DNA from: Glutinoglossum americanum
Taxonomy: Eukaryota > Ascomycota > Geoglossomycetes > Geoglossales > Geoglossaceae
NCBI GenBank assembly: GCA_020080175.1
Contig: JAGHQL010000028.1
Location: forward strand, 62,001-126,000
Length of the DNA stretch: 64,000 nt
Direction of reading: 5' to 3'
Position 1 is the stretch's first letter. Every line of letters starts with the position of its first letter. This document shows positions 10,334-21,002 of the stretch, piece by piece. The translations under genes were made by a program, and so were the position numbers. The notes under the pieces were generated by a model. That model was given only the letters and a program-made list of their open reading frames with translations, made no database searches and was not told where the DNA came from.

Positions 10334-11435
10334 ATGTCTGATAGAGAGTTTGGTGGTGAGTCCTCTGTAGCTCTTATATGAACAGCTCGTACTCCCCAGC
10401 GACTCTAGAGACAGCTAGTTGGGGATCTGCGCTATCGAATCGTGCCGAGACATCTGTTGTCGCGGCGACTATTAGACATACTGACAATCGCACTAGGTAA
10501 TGACGATTTGTCACTTCCCAAAGGTCAGTCTCTTTCAGCCCTCTCTACGTCTCTACCTACCTTCCGTCGGCACGTCGCAAGAGACCAAGCTATCTTTGTC
10601 CTATACGCTCCTTCACTCTAGTCCTGTCGCAGCTCTTTTGTTATGGAAACCCCACCATATACCATATACCATATTCGCCTGGGCTTTGAGTCTATAATTC
10701 CGTACCAACGAGACTCCTATTCAAAGGTTCTCTTTGACGGAGAGGCTCCAGGCAGTGGTTTCCTGCTCCCTACAGCTCCTTACGGAGCTCGACCCTAGCA
10801 TTTCCCCCTCTAGTGACTCGCCCCTCCCACCCCAGTGCTGTCTCTGTAGCCATTAATCCCATATTTCCCCTCGCCAGAAGATGTTCGGATCTCTCCTCTG
10901 CTCAGCATCCATCAGAATCTACTTCATTATTTCACTTTTGCAAATGGTCTAATCTATCAGGGCATTGAAGCAACGGTACAAAAGATCATCAGCGAGATCC
11001 TTATATCCAGACCAGGATATTCTTTTGCAAAGGATGCCCGGGACCTACTGATCGACTGCTCCGTGGAGTTTATAACGCTTATATCGTCAGAAGCGAATGA
11101 TATTGCCGAACGTGAGACCAAAAAAACCATCGCCGCTGAACATGTGACGAAGGCATTGGAGGAACTCGGATTTGAAGGATACGTTCCCGAAATCAAGGAC
11201 GAAGCTGCCGAACATAAGGAGAAGCAAAAGGTGAGTACAATTCTCTGCTAGTTGCTATTATTTCGAGTTTCGATTAGCTTGCTTACTCGGACATCCTATG
11301 CAGACTAAGGAAAAACGTCAGACTCGTTGGGAAAAGAGCGGCAAGTCCGAAGAGGAGCTTTTGAGAGAGCAGGAAGAGCTCTTTGGATTGTCTCGCGAGA
11401 AATACAACCAAGAGGGGCCTGCTGACGCAGCATAG
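10334..11435 (+). CDS. NCB2: Negative cofactor 2 beta subunit (NC2 beta / DR1, histone-fold)
   Basis: NC2 beta pairs with NC2 alpha through a histone fold, binds TBP on promoter DNA and blocks TFIIA/TFIIB entry. Four exons close in frame: 10334-10355, 10497-10523, 10971-11230 and 11304-11435, giving 146 aa. The N-terminus reads MSDREFGGNDDLSLPKATVQ, followed by the histone-fold helices (RPGYSFAKDARDLL, EFITLISSEAND, AAEHVTKALEELGF). The Lys/Glu-rich C-terminal part (KEKRQTRWEKSGKSEEELL) is the family's tail. The third acceptor, at 10970, is downstream of a tempting CAG at 10958-10960 that would put a stop in frame. The intron of 447 bp before exon 3 is the longest in the gene. Confidence 0.93.
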
Positions 11436-12508
11436 ATGGGTAGAGGTTTGCTTGTTAGGTATTTCGGTGTATCCAATCCGCAGGCGTATTTCCCAAATAT
11501 TTAATGGGTATCTCGGTTATGGAACGGTACTGGGGATTCTGTACTATAGATACATGACGAGTAGCCCTGAGACTTGTATCAGAGGGTACTCAGAAATTAT
11601 ACGTGCTGAATTCATGTCTTTTGTCCTTAAGTATCGGGTAATTAAAGACGTTAGATATGGGCTTTGCCTGGCTCTCCTCACCTAACCAAATCAAGGGAAG
11701 TCGAATCTACCTATCATGCACGGTGTAGCTACGTGTAAATTCAAAGCTTTGAATTTTATCATCCTCGCTCCCTGGCCCACCCTAACTACCTTCGCTTCCT
11801 ATTCCTTCAAATAAGTTGAGCTCAGCTCGGAATACCAATTCACCAAGACCGACTAAAATGTGATCTGGCTGGAATTAATATGGAGTGTGGAGTTTGTGGT
11901 CGAGCAGTTTGTTCTACTACCTACCAGGCCATATAGCATACTTCTACACACATACACTTTAAAGCAACTCGTTTCCCTATAGAGGATAGCTGGATACTAT
12001 AACTTTCCGTTCACTTACCCGGATACCACAAAAAGCATACCGGAATGCCACGGGTTTAACCTGCCTGTTAAATACATGTTTCTCTGATCTATCCTCTCTC
12101 CATTCTCCGGGGGCGTGCTTAATGTTATGGGAGCCTTAAAATTATATAATTTTTTATTTGTTCTTTATTATTGATATAGTTTTTAACATTTTCCGAATAT
12201 ATGCACCATGACTAAATGGCGATCCCTGGGCGCGTGCCTACGATACAGCGGTAGCACTTAGGAGCCTGTCCCAAGCATATGCACTACGATCTTGGTATTC
12301 ACAACATAATGTTGGTAATGTTTTGCGCGTTTGGTTTGTCGGGTGAACTTTTTGTAGTATCTGGGTGGATAAAATAAGAACCCGTAATTAATTGTCTTAT
12401 GGCTCAAGGTTGCTGAGCTAAGAGGTTAAAAGGGGGTTTGAAATTTGATGAATCTAATAGTGTGGTAGTAAGCTGCCTTTAGGGAAAGAAAAAAAAAATA
12501 TTCAAGCA
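11436..12508. other. Intergenic, no gene seen
   Basis: About 1.07 kb between NC2 beta and the tRNA. Only short frames are present. AT-rich patches occur near 12130-12190. The A-run at 12487-12499 reads as a T-run on the minus strand and is the likely Pol III terminator of the adjacent tRNA gene. Confidence 0.6.
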
Positions 12509-12597
12509 CGGTCCTAGACAGGCTCGAACTGTCAACCTCCCGGTACCCGATAACTCAGATAACAGCCGGACGCGCTAGCCAATTGCGCCATAAGACC
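12509..12597 (-). tRNA. tRNA-Asn (GTT) with 15-nt intron
   Basis: On the minus strand the acceptor stem GGTCTTA pairs with TAGGACC with one G-U pair. The D arm is GCGC-AATTGGCTA-GCGC, the anticodon stem TCCGG/CCGGG, the T arm GACAG-TTCGAGC-CTGTC, and the discriminator base is G. The anticodon loop is CT-GTT-A, then a 15-nt intron in the usual 37/38 position, then A. Anticodon GTT and discriminator G fit asparagine. Internal box A and box B are present, and a T-rich run follows at once as a Pol III terminator. Confidence 0.93.
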
Positions 12598-12765
12598 CTG
12601 TTGAGTATAAACGAGATATACTTGCGCTTATATACGCCAAATTGAAACGAGGCTTTTGTTTCTGCGTCATCTTGCCGCCAGGCGATACCCATCTTTAACC
12701 GCAGTCAAAGCTAGTTCCCGACATTTGCACTAGAGATAATAACCAACCTAAATTAGAGATCAAAT

Positions 12766-13675
12766 ATGTCAGGTCTTGAGAAAGCCCTATTTAACTTGAA
12801 GGTCGGTCGGAGTTTGAGCCTACCGTTTAGAGGGTTATCTGCTGACTCGATCGGATTCTACACGCAGTTTACGGCTAAACAGCTTAATCGACAGGCTGCA
12901 AAGGCAGGCAAGGACGAGACAGCCGAGAAGAACAAGCTGAAGAAGGTGGGCTTACCCTTGGTTATGGTATTTATTGCTATATAGACTTCTGGATGCTGAC
13001 TACATTCTTGTGACTTCTGAAAAACCAGGCTATCCAACAGAATCATAACGACATCGCGAGGATATATGCACAGAATGCGATCCGCAAGCAGAACGAACGC
13101 TTGAATCTTCTGAGATTAGCGTCAAGGATCGATGCCGTTAGCAGCCGTGTGCAGACTGCTGTGACCATGAGGCAGGTCACTGGGAGCATGGCAAATGTGG
13201 TGAGGGGGATGGATCAGGCGATGAAGAGTATGGATCTTGAGAAAGTGAGTTCTCTTCCCCTTTGGTTCGGCTTATATAGCCTTACCCTCTTTTTATCCCG
13301 ACGGTCTAAGTAGGTCGAGTGGAAGCTGACGATGCGGCTTGAAATAGATATCAGCCGTGATGGACAGGTTCGAAACACAATTTGAAGATCTCGACGTCGC
13401 AACCGGGTACTACGAAAATGCAACCTCGTCTGCCACTGCCGTTGGCACGCCGCAGGAGGATGTGGATCGCTTGATGAACCAAGTAGCTGATGAAAATGGA
13501 TTTGAACTGCACCAGGATTTGGAGGCTGCAACGCCCTCGAAGGCAAAAGTTGGGCCTACAGAGCAAGAGGAAGATGGGTATGTTTATGTTTTATATTCTG
13601 AGTAACCTCGGACTTGAGTGCTGATTCGGATATTGTATTAGACTCGGTGAAAGGTTGAGAGCACTCCGGTCATAG
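12766..13675 (+). CDS. DID2: ESCRT-III-associated protein Did2/CHMP1 (Vps46)
   Basis: Did2/CHMP1 binds ESCRT-III and recruits the AAA ATPase Vps4 and Ist1 to recycle ESCRT-III in multivesicular body formation. Five exons: 12766-12801, 12868-12945, 13029-13244, 13348-13577 and 13642-13675, giving 197 aa. The sequence follows yeast Did2 throughout: [72 protein letters not shown]. The last exon encodes [10 protein letters not shown], the C-terminal MIM1 helix (L..RLRAL) that binds the Vps4 MIT domain. The 34-nt terminal exon is easy to miss, but without it the MIM is lost. The start follows the family's short N-terminus. Confidence 0.95.
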
Positions 13676-14395
13676 ACTATCTTTTGTCGATGAGAGTAGC
13701 TTAGATGCTCATGGGAAGCCGCGGGTGCCTTGTGGGTGATATATTCCATTATTGGGGAGTTTGGAAGGGGTCTCCTTTCGCTCTGGACTGCTGGTGGGGT
13801 TGTCTTGTGTTTTGGATCATCTCTAGATGACCCTGACGTGTGTTTTTTTTTAAAACTGCATTTATCAAGTTACCCTATTTGTTCCACCATATTTTTCGCT
13901 GTGTTCGATTCTAATAACCTGGCGGCTCTCGACTATGGTCCTTCGGACGAATCTCTAAGTGATCCACTAAAGAACCCGATATATGCATTTTGGCGGAAGC
14001 CCAATCAGACCTAGTGGGCGTACGGGGCGAAGGAGGCGAAGTGTCTTGACGAATCTACATGAACGCAGGAGAAGGCTACATGACCAAATAATCCTATGGC
14101 CAAGGATATTAGTCTTTGGTGTGCGATATTATTATTTTGCTCTGTGAGTGTGGTGGTTTAGAGTCGATGGATAGTTGACTACGCACCTTCCCATTTGAAA
14201 AAAAATTAGAGATCTTCGAGATATACAGATGTATAGATAGGTATTGGAATCTATTTAAAAGTAGTCTTAAATCTAGACATCTTGTTGTATTTAAAAGGTG
14301 GGGGGGTGTGACTTGAAATGCATAGATCAGACGTCATAGCAAAAACTAACCACCTCTCGGAACACCAACCGCAATAAGGAACCACCATCACCAGC
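13676..14395. other. Intergenic between DID2 and ETR1
   Basis: 720 bp holding the 3' region of DID2 and the promoter of ETR1. It includes short G- and T-runs (14300-14306 and 13843-13850) and AT-rich segments, but no gene or RNA was recognised. Confidence 0.6.
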
Positions 14396-15683
14396 ATGCC
14401 AATTGGACGAATAATACCAAGGAGCCCTTCGAGCACTTCATCTAGTATCTGCTCCTTCTGCGAGCGGCGTCTATGGAGGCAGAATGCCGCCCTCCCGCGG
14501 CTACAACATCAACGACGACAAATATCCGCGTACGGCTACACTCAAGCCAAAGCGCTCTTGTATTCGAAATACGGCGAGCCCAAAGACGTGCTTAGGTATC
14601 CCGATTACCCCAGATTTTTCCTTTCCATTAAAGCGCACGTCTAACTCTAGTATTTAAAAACAAAACAGTCTCCACACCCACTCCATCTCCCCGGCACACT
14701 CCACCCGCCTAACCCTCCGCTTCCTCGCATCCCCCATAAACCCCGCCGACATAAACCAAATCCAAGCTCTCTACCCTGTCCGCCCCTCATTCACCTCCAT
14801 CCTCGGCACGGCCCAACCCTCCGCCGTAGCAGGCAACGAAGGCGTGGCCGAAGTCATCTCCGTAGGGTCATCCGTTAAGACGCTCCAGAAGGGCGACTGG
14901 GTGCTCATGAAACACTCGGGATTCGGCACATGGCGCACCCACGCTGAGGCCGACGAGTCGGACGTCCTACGGATCGAGAAGCATGGCATCACCCCCATAC
15001 AAGCCGGCACCGTGAGCATCAACCCCTGCACCGCCCACCGAATGCTGAAGGACTTCTACCCCCTCCAACCAGGCTCCTGGTTCGTCCAAAACGGCGCCAA
15101 CTCGGGCGTCGGCCGCGCCGCTATCCAGTTGGGGAAACTGTGGGGCCTCCGCAGCATCAACGTCGTGCGCGACCGCCCCGCCCTCGCGGAACTGAAAAAG
15201 GAGCTCCAGGACCTCGGCGCGGACCATGTCGTCACCGAGGATGAGGTCCTGGAAAGCCGCTTCCCCGATCGCGTCAAGGAGTGGACGCGCGGGGGGCGCG
15301 AATCGATCATGTTGGCGCTCAATTGCGTGGGTGGGAAACCGACCACGGCGCTCACGAAAGTCCTCTCGCCCGGTGGACACGTGGTGACGTATGGCGCGAT
15401 GTCGAAGAAGCCGCTGCAGTTGCCGGCCAGCGCGCTGATCTTTCGGGATTTGCATTTTCACGGGTTTTGGGTTAGCCAGTGGGCGGAGAAGCATTCGGAG
15501 GAGAGGGTGAGGACTGTTGGGGAGATTTTGGAGATGATGAGGTCGGGGGTGATTGCGGACGTTCCGGTTATGGAGTTGGAGTGGGGATGGGAGACGAAGG
15601 AGGCGGTCTTGAAGGAGGCGGTGCAAGGCACGTTGGAAGGGTTTAGGGGGGGAAAGGGGGTATTTGTTTTTAAAGATGAGTGA
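14396..15683 (+). CDS. ETR1: Mitochondrial 2-enoyl thioester reductase (Etr1/MECR)
   Basis: Catalyses the NADPH-dependent last step of mitochondrial type II fatty acid synthesis, which feeds lipoic acid synthesis and respiration. Two exons, 14396-14595 and 14669-15683, give 404 aa. The first about 45 residues are Arg/Ser-rich without acids (RRLWRQNAALPRLQHQRRQIS), a typical mitochondrial presequence. The medium-chain dehydrogenase fold follows: LLYSKYGEPKDVL, SPINPADINQIQ with the family's catalytic-region Tyr just after, GNEGVAEV, then the nucleotide-binding segment NGANSGVGRAAIQLGK and GGHVVTYGAMSKKP. It is an MDR family member without zinc ligands, as known for MECR. Exon 2 is strongly GC-rich compared with its neighbours. 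The long open frame on the opposite strand is a by-product of that. Confidence 0.94.
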
Positions 15684-16845
15684 CGGGTTGGAGATTAGAT
15701 GGTAGTGACATAGTATAGTATAGATTTCCCTTCCCCCCGAGTAAGGCGGAGTATCCATTGTATAAGTACGGGGGAATATTTCTTTCTTTGATACCTCACG
15801 CTCTTGTTCCAAATACCGTCTATCCGTGTATTTGCACTAGTGAAGGGCAGGAGACTCAGCCTAGGGTTGTACACGGTTCATAGAACCCTTCACACGCTCT
15901 TCTCCCCCCCTCTCCCCCTCCGCTCCTTTCATTTTCTCTCTCCTACAATAATAAAAAGGGATCCGACGGATGGGAATGGCTGCCTGAGTAAGCCGGAAAG
16001 GGAAAAGGAAACGGATTCACGTTATAGGTGGATAAAGTAATACGGTTTTGAAGTGCTCGATGTGATAGGAGAGGAGGCAAGGAAAATGGCAGCAGGTGGT
16101 AGTTGCGGGTAGTAATAGTAAGAGGTTGAAGGTGAATTCAAAAAAAAAAAGAGAAAATGGCAACAACCCCTGTTAGCCATGGCGTAACGGGGGTTGAAAA
16201 ACGTCCCAGACGCCCTCAACCGTCTTATGAAAAACCTCCCGCCTCCGCCCCTCCTGCCCCCTTGTCATGCCATGCAGCAAAAACATACAAACTGATACCC
16301 ACGGGTTTGAAAATAACAAACCGAAAGAGAGACACCGTAAAATGAAAGGAAAAAAAAAAAAAAAGAAACCTCCTCCCGACCAGGAAGTAGAAAAGGGGAG
16401 AAAGATTGAGAAAAATAGTGGCCATCTCCAGCAGATAGCCGCGAGCACTTTTTTCGCCTGAAGAAAGGATGTACACACGTGAAGAATTTCCGCCGTCGGG
16501 TAGGCGTTTTGCGTGGCCAAAGATGGGGCGTTCAAATCTTGAGATCATCCCATCATTACCAGTCCCGGTTGTAGAAATTATTCTCCCACAGGTAATGTGG
16601 GGAGGGGAGGGGGGAGATCGAGGGGATGTTAAAGCTGTTACACTCAAAGAAAGCGGTACTGGAAGAAAAGGGAAAAAAAATATCTCCAGAATGAAATAAG
16701 CACGCTAGCCAATTTAGATCCCCTCCGTTTGCCTTCCGAGGCTTCGCTGTCGCTAGCCCCTGGTAGGCGTGAAACCAATGCCAGCCCCTTCTTGTACTAC
16801 CGCTCCCATCCCAGTGCTCACAAATCCCACAGAGGCACCGAGCCG
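15684..16845. other. Intergenic with homopurine/homopyrimidine tracts
   Basis: 1.16 kb between the convergent 3' ends of ETR1 and a Pro/Ser-rich gene. Several A-runs (16140-16150, 16350-16365) and C/T-rich tracts (15900-15945) are present. Overlapping open frames on both strands are simple-sequence artefacts. No gene is supported. Confidence 0.55.
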
Positions 16846-17454
16846 TCATTTGATTTTCCCGAAAACATCCTCGTCGCCAAACAGACTACCCGTCTCGGTT
16901 CTCACCTCTGGAAGCGTGGGAGGCGGTGGCCCCTTCTTCTCAGGAGGACTCCCATTCGCCACTGCCCCCTTACCCTCGACCAAAGAGGGCTCGGTTTTCC
17001 GCACGCGCATGAACCAGCTCTTCTTCCCGAGCGTCGAGGCCGACGATTTCGCACTCGGGGATTGTGGGCGGCTGATATCCGAAGAGCCAAAGGTCGGTGG
17101 GTGATTATTGTACGTGCTGTTCAGAGATTTCAAAGAGAGGAATCGCCGGATGGAGGAGGCACGGTCGCCATTGGTGGAAGTGGAGGTAGGTGAGGCCGGA
17201 GTCTCTGGGAGCCCATCTTGTTGCTGTTTTTGTTGCTGCGGGGTAGGAGGAGCAGACTTGGCGAGAGGCGTAACCTTGATGTCTGGTTTGGTTTCTGCAA
17301 CCGGCGACTCTGGCGGTGGTGGTATGTTGGTACCGTCGGTGAGGGAGAAGTTGAGCGGTGCGAGGGTTGGAAGCTGAAATTTTCCGTTCATGCTCTTCTT
17401 CTCCGACGGCGTTGAGAAGGTTAGAGGCTTTGCGGAGTTGCTTGTCGCAGCCAT
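16846..17454 (-). CDS. Pro/Ser-rich disordered fungal protein, function unknown
   Basis: An intronless 202-aa frame. The protein is low-complexity and probably disordered: KPLTFSTPSEKKS, a PPPPESP tract, a poly-Q/K patch (QQQKQQQ), and a Thr/Ser/Pro stretch. A short conserved-looking core reads SSIRRFLSLKSLN, and further on KKSWFMRVRKTEP. This SIRRFLS-K-LN plus Trp/basic block arrangement is found in a family of ascomycete proteins often labelled cell-wall proline-rich protein, although there is no signal peptide here. The label should not be taken as a function. The codons are GC-rich and regular, and the ATG follows a clean leader, so I think it is a real gene. Confidence 0.7.
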   Translation of the reverse strand: MAATSNSAKPLTFSTPSEKKSMNGKFQLPTLAPLNFSLTDGTNIPPPPESPVAETKPDIKVTPLAKSAPPTPQQQKQQQDGLPETPASPTSTSTNGDRASSIRRFLSLKSLNSTYNNHPPTFGSSDISRPQSPSAKSSASTLGKKSWFMRVRKTEPSLVEGKGAVANGSPPEKKGPPPPTLPEVRTETGSLFGDEDVFGKIK

Positions 17455-18695
17455 GATGTGTTGATGTGTTGCGAGGCGGGTGGTCGGATATCGATAGTCG
17501 ATAGTGAATTCCCCACAATTGGGTTAGGTTGGAGGTGAATGGACGCGCGAATCAAGAGTAAAGAAGAACTACGCGTCCGTGCTGGTCTTCTGTCCACGGA
17601 CTAGCTCCCAACTGGGGCGTTGAAACGACGGCAGATGAGCGTTGAAATGAGGCAGCGCTTCAATGTAGAGATTAGGTGGTGGTTGCGGCGAGCACAAAGC
17701 ACGACGAGCCAAACAAAGAACGACGCAACAACAATTGATGTAGCGACGATAGCGAAGAATACGACAAGCACGACGACGATGGCGATGGAGGATTGCGAGA
17801 GAGAATTTCCCGTGCCATGAAGCAGAAGCTGATGCCTGGACCCGCCTCCTTTTTCTGCTGTTCACGGTCGAGGGGGGGATTGCAGCTTGAAAAAGTGAAA
17901 AAAAAGGTGACAGGCGGGAGCAGAGAGGTGCTTGCTTGTCCTAGTGGGTTTGTTCCGGTGCCAGCCAGTGCCAGCCAGTGCCAGCCAGGGCAAAGTAGCG
18001 CAGACAACTCGCTAGATACGATACGTGACTAGCACAGATCGCCGCTTTCACGGCTCTCTTCACTTCCCTCTTCGCTTCCCTCTTCACTTGCCTCTTCACT
18101 TCCCTCTTCTTCACTTCCCGCCGCCGCATGCGTCTACGCGTTTTCCTTTGGCGCCATTCGCCTTGTGCTCGGAATCGCGACCCGTCCTGCTACGTACTCT
18201 ACGACGCATCCGACAGGCCTCGTTCACGCTATCAGTTCCGTCGCTGCGAGGTTGTGCTCTTCTGCCGTGCCCGGGTTCGGGTTGCACCGTTTCGCGTTGG
18301 AGTGAAGTGAGGTGAGCCTATTTGGGCCATGCACCAATCGCGCCGCCCGTTGGCCGTTTGTCTTCCCGTTGTCTGGTTCTGCAAGGACAAGGACCACCCA
18401 CGCGGGGTTTACCCCTGGATTGGCTGGGATTTAAAAAAACAAATCCTGGATTGGCCCTTTCGGCCAATCATCCAGCACCACACGAGTAGCATAAAATAAA
18501 ATAAAATAAACGCAGGCCAAATCCAAACACCCAGGAGCCCAGACCCCGTGCAACCATCCCCGTGGTCGCGGATCAATCTAGAAAGCCCATCTGCCACGTA
18601 ACTAAATACACGTGCATGCGCGCATATGTACAAGTACGTACTATACGTGCATGCGCCTACTGTATTTACATTGAAGACGTGCAGCCTCTCTATAC
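17455..18695. other. Intergenic with simple repeats
   Basis: 1.24 kb between the start of the Pro/Ser-rich gene and the 3' end of the metallophosphatase. It contains three tandem copies of TGCCAGCCAG (17959-17988), a C/T-rich tract built from CTTCACTTCCCT-like units (about 18055-18122), an ATAAA repeat (18491-18510), and two copies of CGTGCATGCGC (near 18610 and 18648). No gene or RNA was recognised. Confidence 0.6.
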
Positions 18696-20825
18696 CTAGC
18701 AGCCGGTGTCCCAATTCCGTTCCACCCATTGCGTAATCACCGTCGTCAGCGTTTCGTTCCCCATATAGCTCTGCACATCCTTCGGCGAATACTCCTGTCC
18801 CAGGAATCTCAGCGCGAGGAGGATGTACGGCTCAACGAAGTCCAAAAACACCAAGTCCACCTGGTCCGGCGCCCTGTTGTGGGGGAATGAAGCATTCCCC
18901 TGTATGCAATTCGGCACTCGATAATTTGACGCCATAGTGTGGAGGGTATCGTCGCCATTGTCACCCAAGTCATCTTTGGTAGTGTAGCCAGGTGTAAGGC
19001 TTGGTTCTTCGTCACCTTGGCCATGGTGCTGGCCAAAGCGTACCTGGTCACCGTGGACCCGCTCATCGTAGTCGAGAAGCGGCATCTCTTCCACGACAAC
19101 GTCCTCCACAATCGACATTTGCTCTGGCGGTCGTAGTGCCGAGAATGGCATTGTCGCACCAGCATCGGCGAGAATTGGTTCCTCGTTGTTGATCAACCGT
19201 ATTAACTTCGCTGCGACATCATATGGAACGTCCCTGATATAACGGAACGTGCTAGTAAAGGGCGAGACGATGAAGGCGGTGTCTCGAGTGAAAGGGCCCT
19301 TGAAGATATCGAATCTTATCGCTCCCGTATTCGCAATCGTGATTCTTGGTTTATCTGCCCTTTCCTTGTCAACAACCGTATCTGAGAGAACGTTGTCTTC
19401 AAGCCAAGTGTAGATGCTGCCTCTGCTTCCGTACCGAGCTCGGAAGAGCCACAAGTCCCGGGGAGCGCAGCCGTGTACGCTGTCGAGCTTCAGAGTCTTC
19501 CGCGCATGGGCTATGTACTTGGACACTGTCAGCCCGTGAGTTGTTGGGAAAGTCGAGTCATTGAGTTGAGTGTGATGATGGAAGGAATAAAGGTTGTTGT
19601 CGATATACATCCGTTCAAACTTTAGCCCTGCCGCCCCCTTTGTGGCTTTCCGGCCGGTACCAAGTCCTTCAATCGACATGAATCCGATAGTCTCCATGTA
19701 TCGACCACTCATTAGAGCGACTGATTGTGAATCATAGATTTTATAGTCACGAATGTGGGTATGTCCTCCAAAGAATTGTATTGGAGTATCCCAGTTCACC
19801 GCCCTTATCGCTCTGTGGATCGCAGTGTATTCTTTTGAACGAGCAGGAACATGCCCAATAACGAGGAACAAGTCAACATCTCTGTCGCGGATGGCATCTT
19901 GAAACCAGGGTTCTGAGACTGTCCGCTCTACTGATTGAACAATTGTGTTGTTGTAGTTGCCCGCGAAGTCAAAGATGAAGCCGAAGGCGAGGATACGAAT
20001 CCCCTGGTTTTTGGTGGTAAACTTTCGGGATCGTGGAGCTAAGGGTACCCTTTCACCTGTCTTCGAGTTGACGTAGTCTAGATTGGACTAAGATAATATT
20101 CTTGGTCAGTGATAGGGTCGCTAGATGAGCAAGGCAAGCTTACGGCAAGGTAATTTTCTCCGAAATTAGGAACAGTTGTCAGGTACTCTGTATCAGCAGA
20201 TGATTTCTTGTATAGCTCGTGATTGCTAGTCAGGATATTAGCACTGTCATAGACAACTATTTCACTATCGGAACTGACCCTGAGCATATCACCTTCCAAA
20301 TACATGAGTCAGCCATTGAATAATTTAGGCAAAACGCTTGCTCACATCTATCTCTTGTTGTTTGAAAATCTCTGACGTGTATTTCCCTACTGGGCTGGAT
20401 CCATCATATAGCCCATTTCCTAGATCACAGTCAGCTCGCTTCGAGCAGGTACAAAAGAAGGCTGTACCTTCTATTCTATCCCCAGTATCTACCAGTAGTA
20501 AATCAACACCCAAGCTATCGGCCTTTTCCTTCATCCGCTTTGAGAACGAAATATAGTCACCCCAGTCGGCGGAATACGAACCCCTATGTAAAGGATAAGC
20601 TTGGGTCGAGCAAGTTCAAGAGCTGGAAGATAGCCTCAAATTGGGTCAAACTAACTCCTGGAGGTGACCGGAGTGCCAGCCATGGGTGTCAGTTGTCTGT
20701 AGAAAGTTCAGTTGGCCCCAAGATAGTTCCCGTAAAGGAGCAGGAACAGGCAGTTGAGCGGATGGCTGGATGCTATGGGCCACCCTCGAGAGATGGCAGA
20801 GGGTGAACAGATATAGCTCTAGCAT
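18696..20825 (-). CDS. Secreted/vacuolar calcineurin-like phosphoesterase (5'-nucleotidase superfamily)
   Basis: Six exons, from the 5' end: 20656-20825, 20468-20583, 20346-20419, 20279-20292, 20144-20225 and 18696-20087, giving 615 aa exactly in phase. The chosen ATG opens a signal peptide ([18 protein letters not shown]); an in-frame ATG lies 11 codons upstream. Metal-binding motifs of the fold appear in order: [38 protein letters not shown] and [10 protein letters not shown]. The architecture resembles yeast YHR202W. Exon 4 is a 14-nt microexon encoding VICSG; without it the GNHE motif cannot be reached in frame. The introns around it are both 53 nt. The gene is divergent from the GatA gene with only 177 bp between the starts. 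The exact substrate is unknown. Confidence 0.9.
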
Positions 20826-21002
20826 TTCCAAATTAACATAAGGGAGTGTAGGGTACACCCAGTGACGAGTTAGGTAATGAAATGATATCTCTTATTATGC
20901 AAAGGGATGCCGAGCTACGTATGCGGCTCTTTATTGATGACTAATCTTCCCGAATCCATCCAACGAGTACCCTGCCAACCGGTATGAAGGTATTACTGTG
21001 GG
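20826..21002. promoter_or_regulatory. Short shared divergent promoter (metallophosphatase / GatA)
   Basis: Only 177 bp separate the two predicted start codons, so both promoters must lie here or overlap the genes. If the metallophosphatase starts at the alternative upstream ATG (20858) the gap shrinks to about 144 bp. No TATA box stands out. Confidence 0.5.

Noticed and set aside
14967-15812. Long open frame (281 codons) on the minus strand opposite ETR1
   Set aside because: It is antisense to a clear, conserved gene and exists because that exon is very GC-rich. Its translation is Arg/Pro/Leu-rich without any domain.
16846-17454. Label cell-wall protein for the Pro/Ser-rich protein
   Set aside because: There is no signal peptide or GPI signal; the label used for similar proteins seems to be a carry-over, so the function is left unknown.
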